Source: Aphanomyces cochlioides
Lineage: Eukaryota > Oomycota > Saprolegniomycetes > Saprolegniales > Verrucalvaceae
DNA length: 64,000 nucleotides
Assembly (NCBI GenBank): GCA_019828595.1
Contig: JAHQRK010000011.1
Location: 124,001-188,000, forward strand
Direction of reading: 5' to 3'
The translations under genes and the position numbers were made by a program. Each line of letters opens with the position of its first letter. Position 1 is the first letter of the stretch. Of the stretch, positions 35,228 through 45,781 are shown one piece after another. Under the pieces are notes generated by a model that saw nothing but the letters and a program-made list of their open reading frames with translations, was not told where the DNA came from and searched no databases.

Positions 35228-35955
35228 GATAGTTTGCAGACCAAGCATGAATTACATGCCCTTGGACCAGAGAATATTGTCAAAGCTCCTGCGATTCAAG
35301 GCCCGTGATCTTCTCGTGACGACGTCAGAAGGACAACTTCTTGCAGAGACTCGTGATACCCGGAATACCACTAAATTCATGTGAAAATTGATAGACAAGG
35401 CAACGAGACCTGGTGAACCAACGACTCCCATTTCCAGGCAGTAAGACACAGGCTTCCACCGATATACTGCAAAATTCACACAGCTGGAGCGAAGAGGAGC
35501 AAACGAACAGGTTTTAGTTGATGCTTGGATCGCTGCCAAAGTTGACGTGATGGGGCGAAGTTAAGCACCACTTGAGTCATCGATATACCAAAGATCTGCT
35601 GGAGCAGACACAAGGACGGAAAGCTATTGCCTTTGTACGACACGCCAACGAACTCACTCCATCGCCATCGTAGTTCATCAACTTTGAAGTCGAACAACGG
35701 GAAAGCAGGGCATCTCCCACTTCTAGACTTATTTTGACAGAGGAAACATGCGCTTTGGTACGATCCACCCACATTTTCACAGGGAATGCGCCGTACTTCT
35801 ATACAAGTCAAAGCAAGAACTTGACAAGGAAGGCATGGAGAGATCTCAGTAACTCAACTGCCGGCATGGTATCTTCCCCTAGCCCCTGTCAAGGAGCCAA
35901 TCCAATTGACCAACTTGGTGAACAATATTATTAGGGTAATAATATAATAATCATC
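35228..35955. other. 5' flank of ankyrin gene, right arm
   Basis: No gene recognised. Mirror of 4685-5412. Immediately before the start codon is an AT-rich run (35925-35952) that could be part of the promoter or leader. Confidence 0.45.
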
Positions 35956-37011
35956 ATGTCTGGAAGAAGTGTCTTGTGCCATGGCGACCTCCTGCCTTAC
36001 ATTGCTCAGTTCCAAGGTGGAAACTACTTGGATATGATGGCTTTGAGTCGCTTCGTCACCGAATCACATCGATCTATAGCATACCTTGAGCAGAATGCAA
36101 CCGTCTCGTACTACAACGCACTGCTTGTTCAAGTGATTGGTCGATTCCGGGATATCTTTCGAACGTGGCTTGAGCAGTACGGCATGGAACGTCTCCCACG
36201 CTTGCTGAACGCCAATCCTGCCACTGCTAGCTTCGTACTGGTTCAAGCGATCGTCCATGGTGAAGTCTATCGAGTAGAATGGATGATGGGCCACCCTAGC
36301 TTTGAACTCTGCGCATCATATCCGCTGATTGATATTGCAGCATCGGCCGGTCAACTCGAGGTACTCTTACTCCTACAAGGACATGCTCGATGCACGACGA
36401 ATGCCATGGATGTAGCCGCACGACATGGTGACTTGGATATCATCCATTTTCTCCACTACAATCGCACTGAAGGATGCACACGACAAGCTATGAACTTGGC
36501 CGCTCGTTTCAACCACATGGAGATCGTCGCCTTCCTGCAAGAGCATCGCACTGAAGGATGTACATCGGACGGTCTCGTTTGGGCCGCCAGTCACGGTCAT
36601 GTTGACATGGTTGAGCTGCTTTTGACTCGTTATGGCGACACGATAAGTACTCCTCACGCCATGGACAGCGCTTGTCAACATGGCTGGCTGAATGTGGTGG
36701 AATGTCTTCATGGCCTTGGCCAACCTTGCACAACCGATGCGATGGACTATGCATGTCTGAATGGACATTTCGCCATTGTGAAATTTCTCCACTTGCATCG
36801 AAACGAAGGGGCCACGACTCGAGCCATGTCGTTTGCAGCCGCCAGTGGACATTTCGAGATTGTGAAATTTCTCCGATCACATCATTACCGCGTCAATCTC
36901 GAGACAGCAGTGGCAAACGCTCGAAAGAATGGTCATTTTACAATTGCGCAGTTTCTCACCGATGGGGTTGACCCGACTATTCCCCTCCAGACCCTCGCAC
37001 TTAATGTATAA
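35956..37011 (+). CDS. Ankyrin-repeat protein, right-arm copy (351 aa)
   Basis: Same protein as 3626-4684 with one Glu deleted in the repeat near residue 198 (FLQEHRTEG against FLQEEHRTEG). Open from ATG 35956 to TAA. The frame is preserved in both arms, even though most other genes in the arms are broken. That may mean selection, or simply that there has been too little time to decay. Cytosolic or nuclear by lack of a signal. Role unknown. Confidence 0.85.
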   Translation: MSGRSVLCHGDLLPYIAQFQGGNYLDMMALSRFVTESHRSIAYLEQNATVSYYNALLVQVIGRFRDIFRTWLEQYGMERLPRLLNANPATASFVLVQAIVHGEVYRVEWMMGHPSFELCASYPLIDIAASAGQLEVLLLLQGHARCTTNAMDVAARHGDLDIIHFLHYNRTEGCTRQAMNLAARFNHMEIVAFLQEHRTEGCTSDGLVWAASHGHVDMVELLLTRYGDTISTPHAMDSACQHGWLNVVECLHGLGQPCTTDAMDYACLNGHFAIVKFLHLHRNEGATTRAMSFAAASGHFEIVKFLRSHHYRVNLETAVANARKNGHFTIAQFLTDGVDPTIPLQTLALNV

Positions 37012-37886
37012 ATGCTTGGAACAGAAATCTTTATTGGACAGACAAGTTTAGTTGGAGTGCACGTGAAATTATTCCCTGTTCTAGCATTGCAGGAGTGTAT
37101 TTCTCACCAAGAAATGGCCAAGATGTCAACTACCATTATGTTCCAAGTGTCCATTGATCTTTTGCCTATGGTAAAGAATTTTCTTTTGTAATTATTGCAC
37201 AGGATTGTTAAGAATGACACCATTGTGGTCCTTAATTATCATTCGCACGTTTGGCTGTGCATTTAAAGTGCTCGTTCCAGCTTCGACATCATGCTCTTTG
37301 CGGAGATCTGACGAGCTCCATTTCTACTTGACCAATGCGGAAAAATCAAAACGACATCAAAGTCCACGACTTCATCACAGTTATCAGACAATTATATTGC
37401 CCAAGCAGGTTTTAACACTGGTGCTGTCCAAGTATTTGCATTGCCATGTTTTGATACTCGAATTACGGTGGGTATTGAAAGTATCACCTTCAGATCAAGT
37501 GTAGCAGTGTCGCCAAGGGAAGAAATCCTGACGGTCGTTTTACTGCAGAGAACCTTCCCCTTGTCAAGTTTGCATCCGAGCGCGATTGATGCTAAATTCT
37601 TATGACGTTCTGTTATCAAAATGAAAGTTGAACTGGAAGAGCTCTGACTATCGTCAAATGTTTGGTCTGACTGACGAAAATCAAGGACAATGACAATCCT
37701 AATGACATACATGCTGAGATGGAATTGTGCACGACATAGAATGGCAGACGACTAAGATAAAATGCAATGTATACTTCAAATGCTTCGAGAGGCTCTTCCT
37801 TTCCTTTGGCTATGGCAAAATATGCGAACTGCACTCTTCTATGTGCATCTTTAATTCAAGAACACTCACACTTTCCAATCTATTGA
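37012..37886. other. Intergenic within R1
   Basis: Mirror of 2751-3625; nothing recognised. It separates the ends of the convergent ankyrin (+) and HA (-) genes. Confidence 0.5.
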
Positions 37887-39413
37887 TTAAGATTTGACAC
37901 TCCATACAAAGCCTAACTTGTTCAACTCTTGCTTCTTCTCGTCCGAAAGAGTCGCTTGAATGCTGCGGAGGTAATTGACAACAGTTCCTAACTTGATGTT
38001 GGCGTAATCTGATGGCCAATCCGGATCATCTTTCGGCACCACAAACGTTTGTGGAACGCGCAGATTGCCGTAGAGCTGCATGTAAGTTTTCAACGCTGAT
38101 AAGTTTCGATTCCAATAGAGTTTAGTCGCATCCCATACAAAGTCAAGTGCATCTAGCTCTTGTCTCTGTTCCAAAGCTAGTTCGGTTTGGCGACGACGAA
38201 TAGTCGCAACTTTTAGTCCCAATCTCATGGTCCACAAATGAACCGGCCACTCAGGATCATCTTCTGGCACTTCAAACACTTGAGGCACTTCTAAATGTCC
38301 ATAGATTTTCTTGAATGTTCGTAGTGCTTCCATTGTAAGACTTCACTGGTGTTGATTGTCGTTCAATACAAATCCAAGTTCATCTACCGTAACTTCGCCA
38401 CAATCGAAGCATCGAGCAAGTTCATCTAATATGCTCTTCTGACTATTGACACAGACACATTGCATCCATGGAGATTTTGTGGCCATTCAGATGATGATGG
38501 GACTTTAAATGGATTCGGTAATGTCGAAAACTTCGTATGTCCTTGAAGCTTGTATTGGACTTCAACAATTTTAAGAATTTCATGCTGTTTAGAAATGGAA
38601 AAGATCGGTGGTCGTCCTGGTCCAGTTCCTTTGTCTCTCACTTTCCATACAAATCCCATGGTAGTCAATGCGTCATAAATCTCAGGAGGAAGAGAGCCCA
38701 TAGTCTTTCGACAAGTAGAAACTAAATATCCCAAATTCATATTCCAAGTGTCTTTTGGCCATGCTGGATCTTGCTCTGGTACAACAAATGACTGCTTCAC
38801 CAGTAAATCTTCATGGATGGCTTTGTACGTCTCAAGTGCCAGGAGATTCTTCTCCCACTTGGCTTGAATGGCATCCCAAACAAACCCCATCGAATCCAAT
38901 ATCTCTCGTCTTTCTGGATTCATTGTTTCTTGTCGTGTCCTCAACACTGTGACCAAATTCTTTTCCCAGAACTTCTGCAGCCATTGGGAGTCGCCCGCCT
39001 TCACTTTGTAAGATTGCGGTACATTGAGATTGCCATGAATTGACTTGTAAATGCGCAATGCTTCGAGGTTTTCTTCCCATTGTTGCAACGCATTTTCCTC
39101 GTTGCCATTCCATGAAAACCCAATGGCATCAAACAACACCTGCGTCCAAAACGCCATGTTGCTTTGCTCGTCTTAAAAGCGTAATATCGAATTTCCGTCC
39201 TTGGAGGTCTTCTGGAAATGGTTCTTTCTCTGGGACTATGAATACGTTGGGCGTGAGGTTTGTCCTCTCTGGTCTTCCTTCCAACTGATGGACGCATTGG
39301 GCCACTCGTAGGATATCTTTCTGTCTCTGTAGTGAAATGCTTTCAGTCCACATTGAGAATGTCCTCAACGTCCACGGCTGCCGAGTGGCTTGGAGACAAA
39401 GGCCGGTGAGCAT
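37887..39413 (-). pseudogene. HA-repeat gene with frameshifts
   Basis: ATG 39413 (MLTGLCLQATRQPWTLRTFS). First unit A runs to about 39135, then the frame shifts; HA1, HA2, linker KVRDKGTGPGRPP and the second unit A run to about 38430. A damaged stretch 38335-38430 follows with several indels compared with 40255-40350. HA3-HA4 are open from 38333 to the stop at 37887. All six units are recognisable, so this was once a full-length gene. Its last 230 bp lies in arm R1. Confidence 0.8.
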
Positions 39414-39558
39414 GTCAACAACTGCACTGAACCAATCACCATTTCGTGGACTTGTCATGTTAGGTGCGCTGCATGCATTTGGTTTGAACACAGCCAAACT
39501 CGATCAATCTTGTCATCAGGCGACGAATCTCAAGATAGATGACTGTTATCTTCCAGCT

Positions 39559-39790
39559 GGGTTTTGCTGCAAGGTATGGTCGCGTGGCTGTAGTCCAGTT
39601 TCTCATCAACTATCGAAAACGAAGGATACATAAAAGCTGCTCGGGTGAACCACATTGAGATGGTCACTTGCTGCATGAACATTGATTCGACAAAGCGAAG
39701 ACTACGTTTTATTCGCACCACAACACCTCTATCGCAGACGACTACTGTTTTACGAGGTCAATACTCAGGTATCAAGTTAGTACAATTCAC
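39559..39790 (+). pseudogene. Ankyrin-gene tail fragment
   Basis: Starts abruptly at GGGTTTTGCTGC, equal to the inside of the ankyrin gene at 42085. The 5' part is deleted: the preceding bases (to 39558) match 41480-41498, upstream of that gene. It encodes GFAARYGRVAVVQFLINYRK and then shifts frame. Confidence 0.75.
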
Positions 39791-40410
39791 TAACATATCA
39801 TTTTCTTCTTTCTTTGCCACTCCACTCAAATCCCAATTCATCCAGTTTTGCTTTCATTTCGCTTGACAACGAGTCTTTTCTTGAGCGGAGTGTTTTGACA
39901 ATGGCTCCCAAGTGCATATTCGCGAGATCAGACGGCCAATCTGGATCATCTTGAGGGACTACAAACTTTTGTGGAACAAAGAGATTGTCGTACTTCTTCT
40001 TGTATGTCTTCAAGGCCGACAAAATTCGATGTTGATGCAGTTTCATTGCATCCCATACAAAGTCAAGTGCATCGAGCTCTCGTCTTTTTTCCAACGTTAG
40101 TTTGGTTTGGCGACGACGAATAGTCGCAACTTTTAGTCCCAATCTCATGGTCCACAAATGAACCGGCCACTCAGGATCACCTTCTGGCACTTCAAACACT
40201 TGAGGCACTTCTAAATGTCCATAGATTTTCTTGAATGTTCGTAGTGCCTCCATTGTAAGACTCCACTGGTGTTGATTGTCATCCCAAACAAATCCAAGTT
40301 CATCTAATTTAGCCACAACCAAAGCATCCAGCAAGCTCATCCGATATGCTCTTCTGAACTTGGACGTTTCGACATTGCATCCATGGAAACGCTGTGGCCA
40401 CTCAGATGAC
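39559..40410. repeat. Direct repeat copy A (852 bp)
   Basis: Matches 42085-42936 at a constant offset of 2526 bp with no differences that I noticed. It covers the ankyrin tail, the spacer and the 3' two fifths of an HA gene. Confidence 0.9.
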
Positions 40411-41345
40411 GATGGGACTACAAATCTGACCGGCAAAGTTGTGAATTTTGTATGGCCTTGGAGTTTTTGCTGAGCTTGAAAAATTTCAAGATTTTCATGC
40501 TGTTTGGCAATTGAAATAATGGGTGGTTTTCCTAGCCCAGTTCCTTTGTCTCTCACTTTCCATACAAATCCCATGGTAGTCAATGCGTCATAAATCTCAG
40601 GAGGAAGAGAGCCCATAGTCTTTCGACAAGTAGAAACTAAATATCCCAATTTCATATTCCAAGTGTCTTTTGGCCATGCTGGATCTTGCTCTGGTACAAC
40701 AAATGACTGCTTCACGAGTAAATTTCCATAGATGGTTTTGTATGTCTCAAATGCCAGGAGATTCTTCTCCCACTTGGCTTGAATTGGATCCCAGTTGAAT
40801 CCCATCGAATCCAATATCTCTCGTCTTGCTGGATCCATTGTTTCTTGTTCTTGCCTCAATACTATCACGGAATTTCCCAATTTCTTTCCCCAGAACTTCT
40901 GCGGCCATTGGGTATCTCCTTCCTTCACTTTGTAATAGATTGGTACATTGAGATTGCCATGAATTGACTTGTAAATGCGCAATGCCTCGAGGTTTTCTTC
41001 CCATTGTTGCATCACACGTTGTTCTCTTCCATCCCAAGCAAACCCAATGGCGTCAAACTCAGCAACAACACCTGCGTCCAAAACGCCATGTTGCTTTGCT
41101 CGTCGCAAAAGTGAAATATCAAATCTCTGTCCTTGAAGGTCTTCTGGAAATGGTTCTTCCTCTGGGACAGTAAACACAGCTGGCGAGAGGTTGGTCCTCT
41201 CTGGTCTTCCTTTCAACTGATGGACGCATTGGGCCACTCGTAGGATATCTTTCTGCTTCTGCACTGAAATGCTCGGAGTCCACGATGAGAATGTCCTCAA
41301 CGTCCATGGCTGTCGAGCGGCTTGGAGACAAAGGCGGGTGAGCAT
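39798..41345 (-). CDS. HA-repeat protein, intact cluster member (515 aa)
   Basis: Single exon, ATG 41345. Residues 1-31 (MLTRLCLQAARQPWTLRTFS) are basic and hydroxylated with no acidic residue, mitochondrial-targeting-like. Six units follow: A1 (KDILRVAQCVHQLKGRPERT), HA1, HA2, linker KVRDKGTGLGKPP, A2 (IAKQHENLEIFQAQQKLQ), HA3 and HA4, ending ELGFEWSGKERRK. The final 200 codons lie in direct repeat copy A. It is divergent from the truncated ankyrin gene at 41624. Nucleic-acid binding is inferred from the HA family. Confidence 0.88.
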   Translation of the reverse strand: MLTRLCLQAARQPWTLRTFSSWTPSISVQKQKDILRVAQCVHQLKGRPERTNLSPAVFTVPEEEPFPEDLQGQRFDISLLRRAKQHGVLDAGVVAEFDAIGFAWDGREQRVMQQWEENLEALRIYKSIHGNLNVPIYYKVKEGDTQWPQKFWGKKLGNSVIVLRQEQETMDPARREILDSMGFNWDPIQAKWEKNLLAFETYKTIYGNLLVKQSFVVPEQDPAWPKDTWNMKLGYLVSTCRKTMGSLPPEIYDALTTMGFVWKVRDKGTGLGKPPIISIAKQHENLEIFQAQQKLQGHTKFTTLPVRFVVPSSSEWPQRFHGCNVETSKFRRAYRMSLLDALVVAKLDELGFVWDDNQHQWSLTMEALRTFKKIYGHLEVPQVFEVPEGDPEWPVHLWTMRLGLKVATIRRRQTKLTLEKRRELDALDFVWDAMKLHQHRILSALKTYKKKYDNLFVPQKFVVPQDDPDWPSDLANMHLGAIVKTLRSRKDSLSSEMKAKLDELGFEWSGKERRK

Positions 41346-41623
41346 GTCAACAGCTGCACTGAACCAATCACCTGAAAGTCAACGCCTGGGCTTGTCATGT
41401 TAGGTACGCCGCATCCATTTGGTTTGAACACAGCCAAACACAATCAATCTTGTCATCAGGCGACGAATCTCAAGATGCATGACTGTTATCTTCCAGCTAA
41501 CGACATTATTGACGTCCATGCAGTGCAGCTAGCAAGTGCAGCTTCCGCCACTTCATCTCATGCCCGGCTATGTTCGGAAGAATGGCGCCCTGTCGTTGAA
41601 TTGCCAAGAAGGGAACGATCGCC
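41346..41623. promoter_or_regulatory. Divergent spacer, HA gene (-) / ankyrin gene (+)
   Basis: A 278 bp gap between two start codons must carry both promoters. The block 41396-41498 is repeated, slightly changed, at 39457-39558, upstream of the neighbouring HA copy. No core motif assigned. Confidence 0.45.
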
Positions 41624-42184
41624 ATGGCAGCTCGAAGCGTCTTGTGCCATGACGACCTCCTTCCTCTCGCGGCGCAGTTCCAAGGTGGAATCTGCTTGGA
41701 GATGTTGCCCTTGAGGCGCTATGTGGCTGAATCGCACCTAGCTACTACTGGTATTGCACACCTCGAGAAGAATGCCACCGTATCGCTCTACAATTGTCTC
41801 CTGTCTGCTGTCATTTCTGGATTCCGCGATATCTTTCGACCGTGGCTTGAACAGTACGGCATGGAACGTCTCCCACGCTTGCTGAACACCAATCCTGCCA
41901 CTGCTAGCTTTATACTGGTTCAAGCGATCGTCCATGGTGAAGTCTATCAAGTAGAATGGATGATTGGCCATCCTAGTTTAGAGCACTGCGCATCATATCC
42001 GCTGATTGATATTGCAGCATGGGCCGGTCAACTCGAGGTTCTATTACTCCTACAAGGACATGCTCCTTGTACGATCAAAGTTATGGGTTTTGCTGCAAGG
42101 TATGGTCGCGTGGCTGTAGTCCAGTTTCTCATCAACTATCGAAAACGAAGGATACATAAAAGCTGCTCGGGTGAACCACATTGA
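41624..42184 (+). pseudogene. Ankyrin-repeat gene, truncated (186 codons)
   Basis: Diverged relative of the 352 aa ankyrin protein (MAARSVLCHDDLLPLAAQFQ start, same central block ERLPRLLN.NPATASF). It is open to 42184 but loses frame after VVQFLINYRK, and only two ankyrin repeats remain. Its last 100 bp is direct repeat copy B. A short product is possible. Confidence 0.7.
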
Positions 42185-42936
42185 GATGGTCACTTGCTGC
42201 ATGAACATTGATTCGACAAAGCGAAGACTACGTTTTATTCGCACCACAACACCTCTATCGCAGACGACTACTGTTTTACGAGGTCAATACTCAGGTATCA
42301 AGTTAGTACAATTCACTAACATATCATTTTCTTCTTTCTTTGCCACTCCACTCAAATCCCAATTCATCCAGTTTTGCTTTCATTTCGCTTGACAACGAGT
42401 CTTTTCTTGAGCGGAGTGTTTTGACAATGGCTCCCAAGTGCATATTCGCGAGATCAGACGGCCAATCTGGATCATCTTGAGGGACTACAAACTTTTGTGG
42501 AACAAAGAGATTGTCGTACTTCTTCTTGTATGTCTTCAAGGCCGACAAAATTCGATGTTGATGCAGTTTCATTGCATCCCATACAAAGTCAAGTGCATCG
42601 AGCTCTCGTCTTTTTTCCAACGTTAGTTTGGTTTGGCGACGACGAATAGTCGCAACTTTTAGTCCCAATCTCATGGTCCACAAATGAACCGGCCACTCAG
42701 GATCACCTTCTGGCACTTCAAACACTTGAGGCACTTCTAAATGTCCATAGATTTTCTTGAATGTTCGTAGTGCCTCCATTGTAAGACTCCACTGGTGTTG
42801 ATTGTCATCCCAAACAAATCCAAGTTCATCTAATTTAGCCACAACCAAAGCATCCAGCAAGCTCATCCGATATGCTCTTCTGAACTTGGACGTTTCGACA
42901 TTGCATCCATGGAAACGCTGTGGCCACTCAGATGAT
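42085..42936. repeat. Direct repeat copy B (852 bp)
   Basis: See copy A at 39559-40410. Here the left end lies within a longer ankyrin gene and the right end within a deleted HA gene. Confidence 0.9.
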
Positions 42937-43444
42937 GATGGGACTCTATATGGACTTGGTAATGTTGTGAATCTCCCAATTTCTTCCCCCAGAACTTCTG
43001 CGGCCATTGGGTGTCTCCTTCCTTCACTTCGTAAGAGTACGGTAGATTCAATTTGCCATGAATCGACTTGTAAATGCGCAAAGCTTCGAAGTTTTCTTCC
43101 CATTGTTGATTTGTCTGGTCTTCTTTTCCATTCCAAACAAAACCAATGTCATCAAACTCAGCAACAATCTTTGCGTCCAAAACACCATTCACTTTCGCTC
43201 GACGCAAATGTGAAACACGAAATTTCTGCCCTTGGAGATCCTTGGGAAAAGGTTCTCTCTCTGGGACTATGAATATGTTGGGCGAGAGGTTGGTCCTATC
43301 TGGTCTTCCTTCCAATTCATGGACGCATTGGGCCACTCGTAAGAAATCTTTCTGCTTCTGTAATGAAATGTATGGAGTCCACGTCGAGATTGTCCTGAGC
43401 GTCCACCGCTGCCGAGCGATTTGGAGACCAAAGCGGACGAGCAT
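42324..43444 (-). pseudogene. HA-repeat gene with internal deletion
   Basis: ATG 43444 (MLVRFGLQIARQRWTLRTIS), unit A and HA1 up to WGKKLG near 42975. A deletion then joins to the second unit A (FTTLPSPYRVPSSSEWP) out of frame. HA3-HA4 are open in the other frame to 42324. About 130-150 residues (HA1 end, HA2, linker, start of A2) are missing. Confidence 0.8.
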
Positions 43445-44169
43445 GTTTGCTGAAGTCCTGAACCAATCACCAACGAAGGGTGCTTGTCATATTAGGTACG
43501 TCGACAGACCGGACAACAGCGAGGTCACAACAAACATCTCCTGTGGAGCACAAGTCCTGAGGCGGAATGCAACAAGATCTGAACACATCATGAAATGCCA
43601 TGCAGAGCATGAGTCGGTGAGAGAATTGAGTCGCGAGATACCTTTTGGAGTAGAGCTGTCAGACGGTCGAACTTAGGTAAGTAGGATCTCTTTTGTCGCG
43701 CGCAAATCATCACTTACAGTCGTCTACAAGGTGCCGAAGAGAACGTTGGCCTCGTCATTGTTCATTCTCTCGCGTTTCCTCATCAAGTCCAAATGTTTTT
43801 CCCGTCAGGAGTCCACAGTCCCAAGCAGGAGAATGTCTTGACTACGCCTCTTACTGGCCTCTTTGTGAGCGAATCGTATCGAGATTTTTTCCTCTGGGCA
43901 ACCAGACGTGGCCACGCTGAAATGGCCGCGCTGCTCCTGTCTGCTGAGTCATAAGAAGCTTACCGGTATCTTCTGGTGCACAAGTGCAAGAAGGAAAGCA
44001 TGATGGGGCATCAGAAGTTCTGCAATGTTCGACACAGTTTTGATAACCACCGTACATGCGCATTCTCTCGTTAATTCCAGTTCTACAAGCCGTGGCGAGG
44101 GCTTTAGGGCTATCGACGTCTTCAACAAGAAGTAGACAATGCTTCTTTTGATTCATAGCTTGCGTGTAC
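43445..44169. other. Spacer with a possible ankyrin-like gene end
   Basis: On the + strand, 43722-43954 gives an open frame ending FFLWATRRGHAEMAALLLSA and a stop, ankyrin-like and in the place expected for the ankyrin member of this HA unit. A GTAAGT...ACAG intron-like segment (43678-43720) lies just upstream, and a Cys/His stretch (CGAQVLRRNATRSEHIMKCH) before that. I cannot join these into one frame. Confidence 0.35.
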
Positions 44170-45273
44170 TTAAACTGACTGAAAGCTGCACACGACTGCT
44201 GTCATGTTGTCTGCCTGGCCGTTGAACAGAGCTTGGGCCTTGGCATGGTTCATTCGCATGAACTCGCATATCCTCGCTGAATCCAATGGCATTTCAACGT
44301 CTTGACTGCTGCCAGTGAAGAACGCAGCGACTTGTTCATATTGCCAGACGTCCCAGACGCCGTCCGAGGCCACAACCAGACACATTCCAGGTTCAATTGT
44401 CGACTCGGTCACGTCTGGCTCGCAACTTAATCCATGCGCATGGAGGTGGAAATCCCCCAGCGACCGAGTAAACGCTAGAGAATCTGCGTGCTTGGCGTCG
44501 GGTGGTGCAGAGACGACAGTAGCCCATTCGTGGCGCACGTTCTTCACGTACCGCGCGCTCGACTTGGATGTGGTTGAGGTACTATGTATCGGGTCTTGAT
44601 CTCGATCTCTTGAGTGATCATATAGAAACTGGAGCGTCGAGTGAGGGTTTGCGGACAAAATGCGCTCGAATTCTTCCTTGGAATCAGGAGCGTGATTGCC
44701 AGTCAGGATGCTGAGATGCAAGGGGAGAGTGGTTTCGTCTTGGTTGGATTCTGGGGAGGTTTCATTGTGTGGTCGAGCTAAGAGAGCTGTGCTGTCCCCA
44801 ACGTTCGCCACAATGAGACGATTGCGATGAATCACGGCGATCGTTGCAGTCGTGCCTCCATATACACACGTATACGGTAGTGTTCGTCCAAAGCGTTTGA
44901 CAAGGTAGACTCCTTTTTCATGATGTTCTTCTCGCACACTCACGCCTTGATTCTCGTAAAAGGTTCGGAATCTGCCAAAGAGATGGCGATGACAAGCATG
45001 GAATAGTCGTCGACTCTCTTGCTCAGGATGATCCAAGAAGGCGCTCAGCGTTGACGCATCTCGAAATGCAGCAGTGAAGAATGCTTTTGCCGCGTGCGCT
45101 GCCAATTGACCCACGTCAGGTCCATGTCCGTCAAAGACTCCAAGCACAAGCGTGTCGGGATCGACCGAGACAATGAAGAATGCGTCTTGATTCACAGAAG
45201 CTGAGCCGATGTGCGAGATCCCACCGAAGGTTGCCACGAGTTGACCGAGCTTTGTCTGCGTTATCGTCACCAT
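44170..45273 (-). CDS. PP2C-type protein phosphatase (367 aa)
   Basis: Metal-dependent Ser/Thr phosphatase of the PPM family. Single exon, ATG 45273. Motifs in order: NQDAFF near residue 28, VFDGHGP (metal-binding Asp) near 45, GGTTATIAV, IVANVGDSTALLA, a FTRSLGDF core, LVVASDGVWDV, and QADNMTAVV with the last metal Asp. No signal peptide or membrane helix, so soluble. A variable insert of about 70 residues with Ser/Thr/Asp runs lies between VGDS and the FTRSLGDF motif. All catalytic residues are present. The substrate is not predictable. Confidence 0.93.
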   Translation of the reverse strand: MVTITQTKLGQLVATFGGISHIGSASVNQDAFFIVSVDPDTLVLGVFDGHGPDVGQLAAHAAKAFFTAAFRDASTLSAFLDHPEQESRRLFHACHRHLFGRFRTFYENQGVSVREEHHEKGVYLVKRFGRTLPYTCVYGGTTATIAVIHRNRLIVANVGDSTALLARPHNETSPESNQDETTLPLHLSILTGNHAPDSKEEFERILSANPHSTLQFLYDHSRDRDQDPIHSTSTTSKSSARYVKNVRHEWATVVSAPPDAKHADSLAFTRSLGDFHLHAHGLSCEPDVTESTIEPGMCLVVASDGVWDVWQYEQVAAFFTGSSQDVEMPLDSARICEFMRMNHAKAQALFNGQADNMTAVVCSFQSV

Positions 45274-45781
45274 GGGATCTTTTGGATCTTGTCAAACGAC
45301 ACTCAAAATAGGAAAATTTGATTGGACAATTAATTTTTATATTAACCAATAAAACAGTTTAAATATGTATCTCGAGATATGATTGGCTTAACGTCTCTTA
45401 ATGTATTCAAGATTAATCTAGAATAAAATATCATTGGTTGGAAATAAAATTTTGAAGCCAATCAAACTGCTTATTCTTATTCTTATTTTATTAATAAGAT
45501 AGTTGTATGAACTTTTTCTTCAATCTATTAAATTATATCCAATCAAAATCTATTATTGTATAGTTCAGAGTATCTTTTAAATATATTTTAACCAATTATT
45601 GAAGTATATATCATCCTTTTTGGTGGAAAGTCCATTTTCAAGGCCAATGGAGATGGAAGGACGCAAGTCGCGAGGAACTGGATAGAAGGAGGCTTCCATG
45701 GCGATGGACGGACCGCAAAACTCAATCTTTCGATTGGTATATACGAGACACACAAAGGATCCAACGACAACATCAAGTCTA
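45274..45781. other. AT-rich intergenic
   Basis: Very AT-rich from about 45300 to 45600. It lies upstream of the PP2C gene and downstream of the next gene. Nothing else recognised. Confidence 0.5.

Larger units (their letters stand above)
30485..38116. repeat. Inverted repeat arm R1 (7.6 kb)
   Basis: Mirror of L1 (2521-10155). The outer edge lies inside the last repeat of the HA gene at 37887-39413, which continues to the right. The inner edge lies in the WW remnant. Two of the three indels against L1 are single bases in homopolymers. Confidence 0.93.

Noticed and set aside
30485..38116. Palindrome arms as ends of one giant transposon
   Set aside because: Arm edges fall inside genes, have no terminal motif or target duplication, and the core holds ordinary housekeeping genes.
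2521..43444. CRISPR-like or satellite array
   Set aside because: The repeats are large, gene-bearing and unevenly spaced; there are no short regularly spaced repeats.
43500..43640. Cys/His stretch as a BED zinc finger of a hAT element
   Set aside because: Only one loosely spaced Cys/His set, no transposase core nearby and no terminal repeats.
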